Assembly (NCBI RefSeq): GCF_003148495.1
Contig: NZ_QGGH01000020.1
Location: 19,501 to 83,500, forward strand
Source of the DNA: Mesorhizobium loti
Lineage (GTDB): Bacteria; Pseudomonadota; Alphaproteobacteria; Rhizobiales; Rhizobiaceae
DNA length: 64,000 nt
Reading direction: 5' to 3'
Part shown: in pieces, positions 63,955-64,000 of the stretch
How the letters are laid out: the number at the start of each line of letters is the position of its first letter
How positions within the stretch are numbered: the first letter of the stretch is position 1
Notes under the pieces: generated by a model
Databases searched by the model: none
Told to the model about the DNA's origin: nothing
The model's input: only the letters and a program-made list of their open reading frames with translations
Program-made: the position numbers and the translations under genes

Positions 63955-64000
63955 ACGATCCGACCTTCGCGCAGCCGATACGCGCGAACCTCTTTCGCAA
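63864..64000 (+). pseudogene. 3' fragment of a DUF736 gene, continuing beyond the window
   Basis: In another frame, codons read DGFEIGAGWKRSSEKAGDYV, then SIQLDDPTFAQPIRANLFR. This is the C-terminal part of DUF736, a family common on rhizobial plasmids and ICEs next to ardC. The 5' part is missing; it is fused to the ardC coding region by a deletion. Confidence 0.7.

Overview
The window looks like part of a large replicon of a Mesorhizobium-type alphaproteobacterium (Rhizobiales). The main signs are DUF768, DUF982 and DUF1236 proteins, HWE/HisKA_2 sensor kinases, BacA-like and carbohydrate ABC transporters, and alphaproteobacterial stress promoters. No rRNA, complete tRNA, CRISPR array or intact insertion sequence was seen.

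Layout. 0.5-3.6 kb: large catalase, DUF982 protein and a frameshifted CsbD gene. 4-11 kb: three HWE-type kinases, one beside an orphan sugar-binding protein. 11-18.3 kb: DUF72 protein, envelope-stress operon (holin-like), LolA pseudogene, glycine-zipper lipoprotein, GlsB, PRC-barrel protein and YciF/DUF892 protein. 18.5-23 kb: FAD oxidoreductase, catalase remnant and a radical-SAM/UdgX DNA-repair pair. 23-32 kb: many small stress-type proteins, a methyltransferase, a PAS kinase and a second DUF892 gene. 32-41.4 kb: KaiC-like ATPase with an HWE kinase, intact CsbD, DUF1236 protein, phospholipase D, low-affinity iron permease, micro-proteins and an isochorismatase-like hydrolase. 41.5-50.4 kb: dnaE2 remnant, lipoprotein, BacA-like ABC exporter, a PAP2/lipid kinase/phosphoesterase operon and an SRAP protein. 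50.7-60.4 kb: one coherent catabolic operon with a D-apionate-lactonase-like enzyme, a complete ABC importer, a dehydrogenase, an aldolase, a small monooxygenase-fold protein and a GntR regulator. 61-64 kb: broken ligD and the start of a mobile module (ArdC, DUF736).

How it works together. Excluding the catabolic operon, the window reads as an accessory island of the general stress response. By eye I found eleven exact copies of the alphaproteobacterial EcfG promoter (GGAAC, 16 bases, CGTT). Seven more copies end in AGTT and one in TGTT. Nearly all lie 20-120 bases before a gene, many of them small or of unknown function. HWE/HisKA_2 kinases are the class that feeds the PhyR-NepR-EcfG pathway, and five largely intact ones plus a truncated membrane-sensor fragment are here. 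PhyR, NepR and EcfG are not in the window, so they must act from elsewhere.

The island is also decaying. Many genes have a second, degraded copy, and single-base frameshifts interrupt at least six genes. These could be real lesions or sequencing errors.
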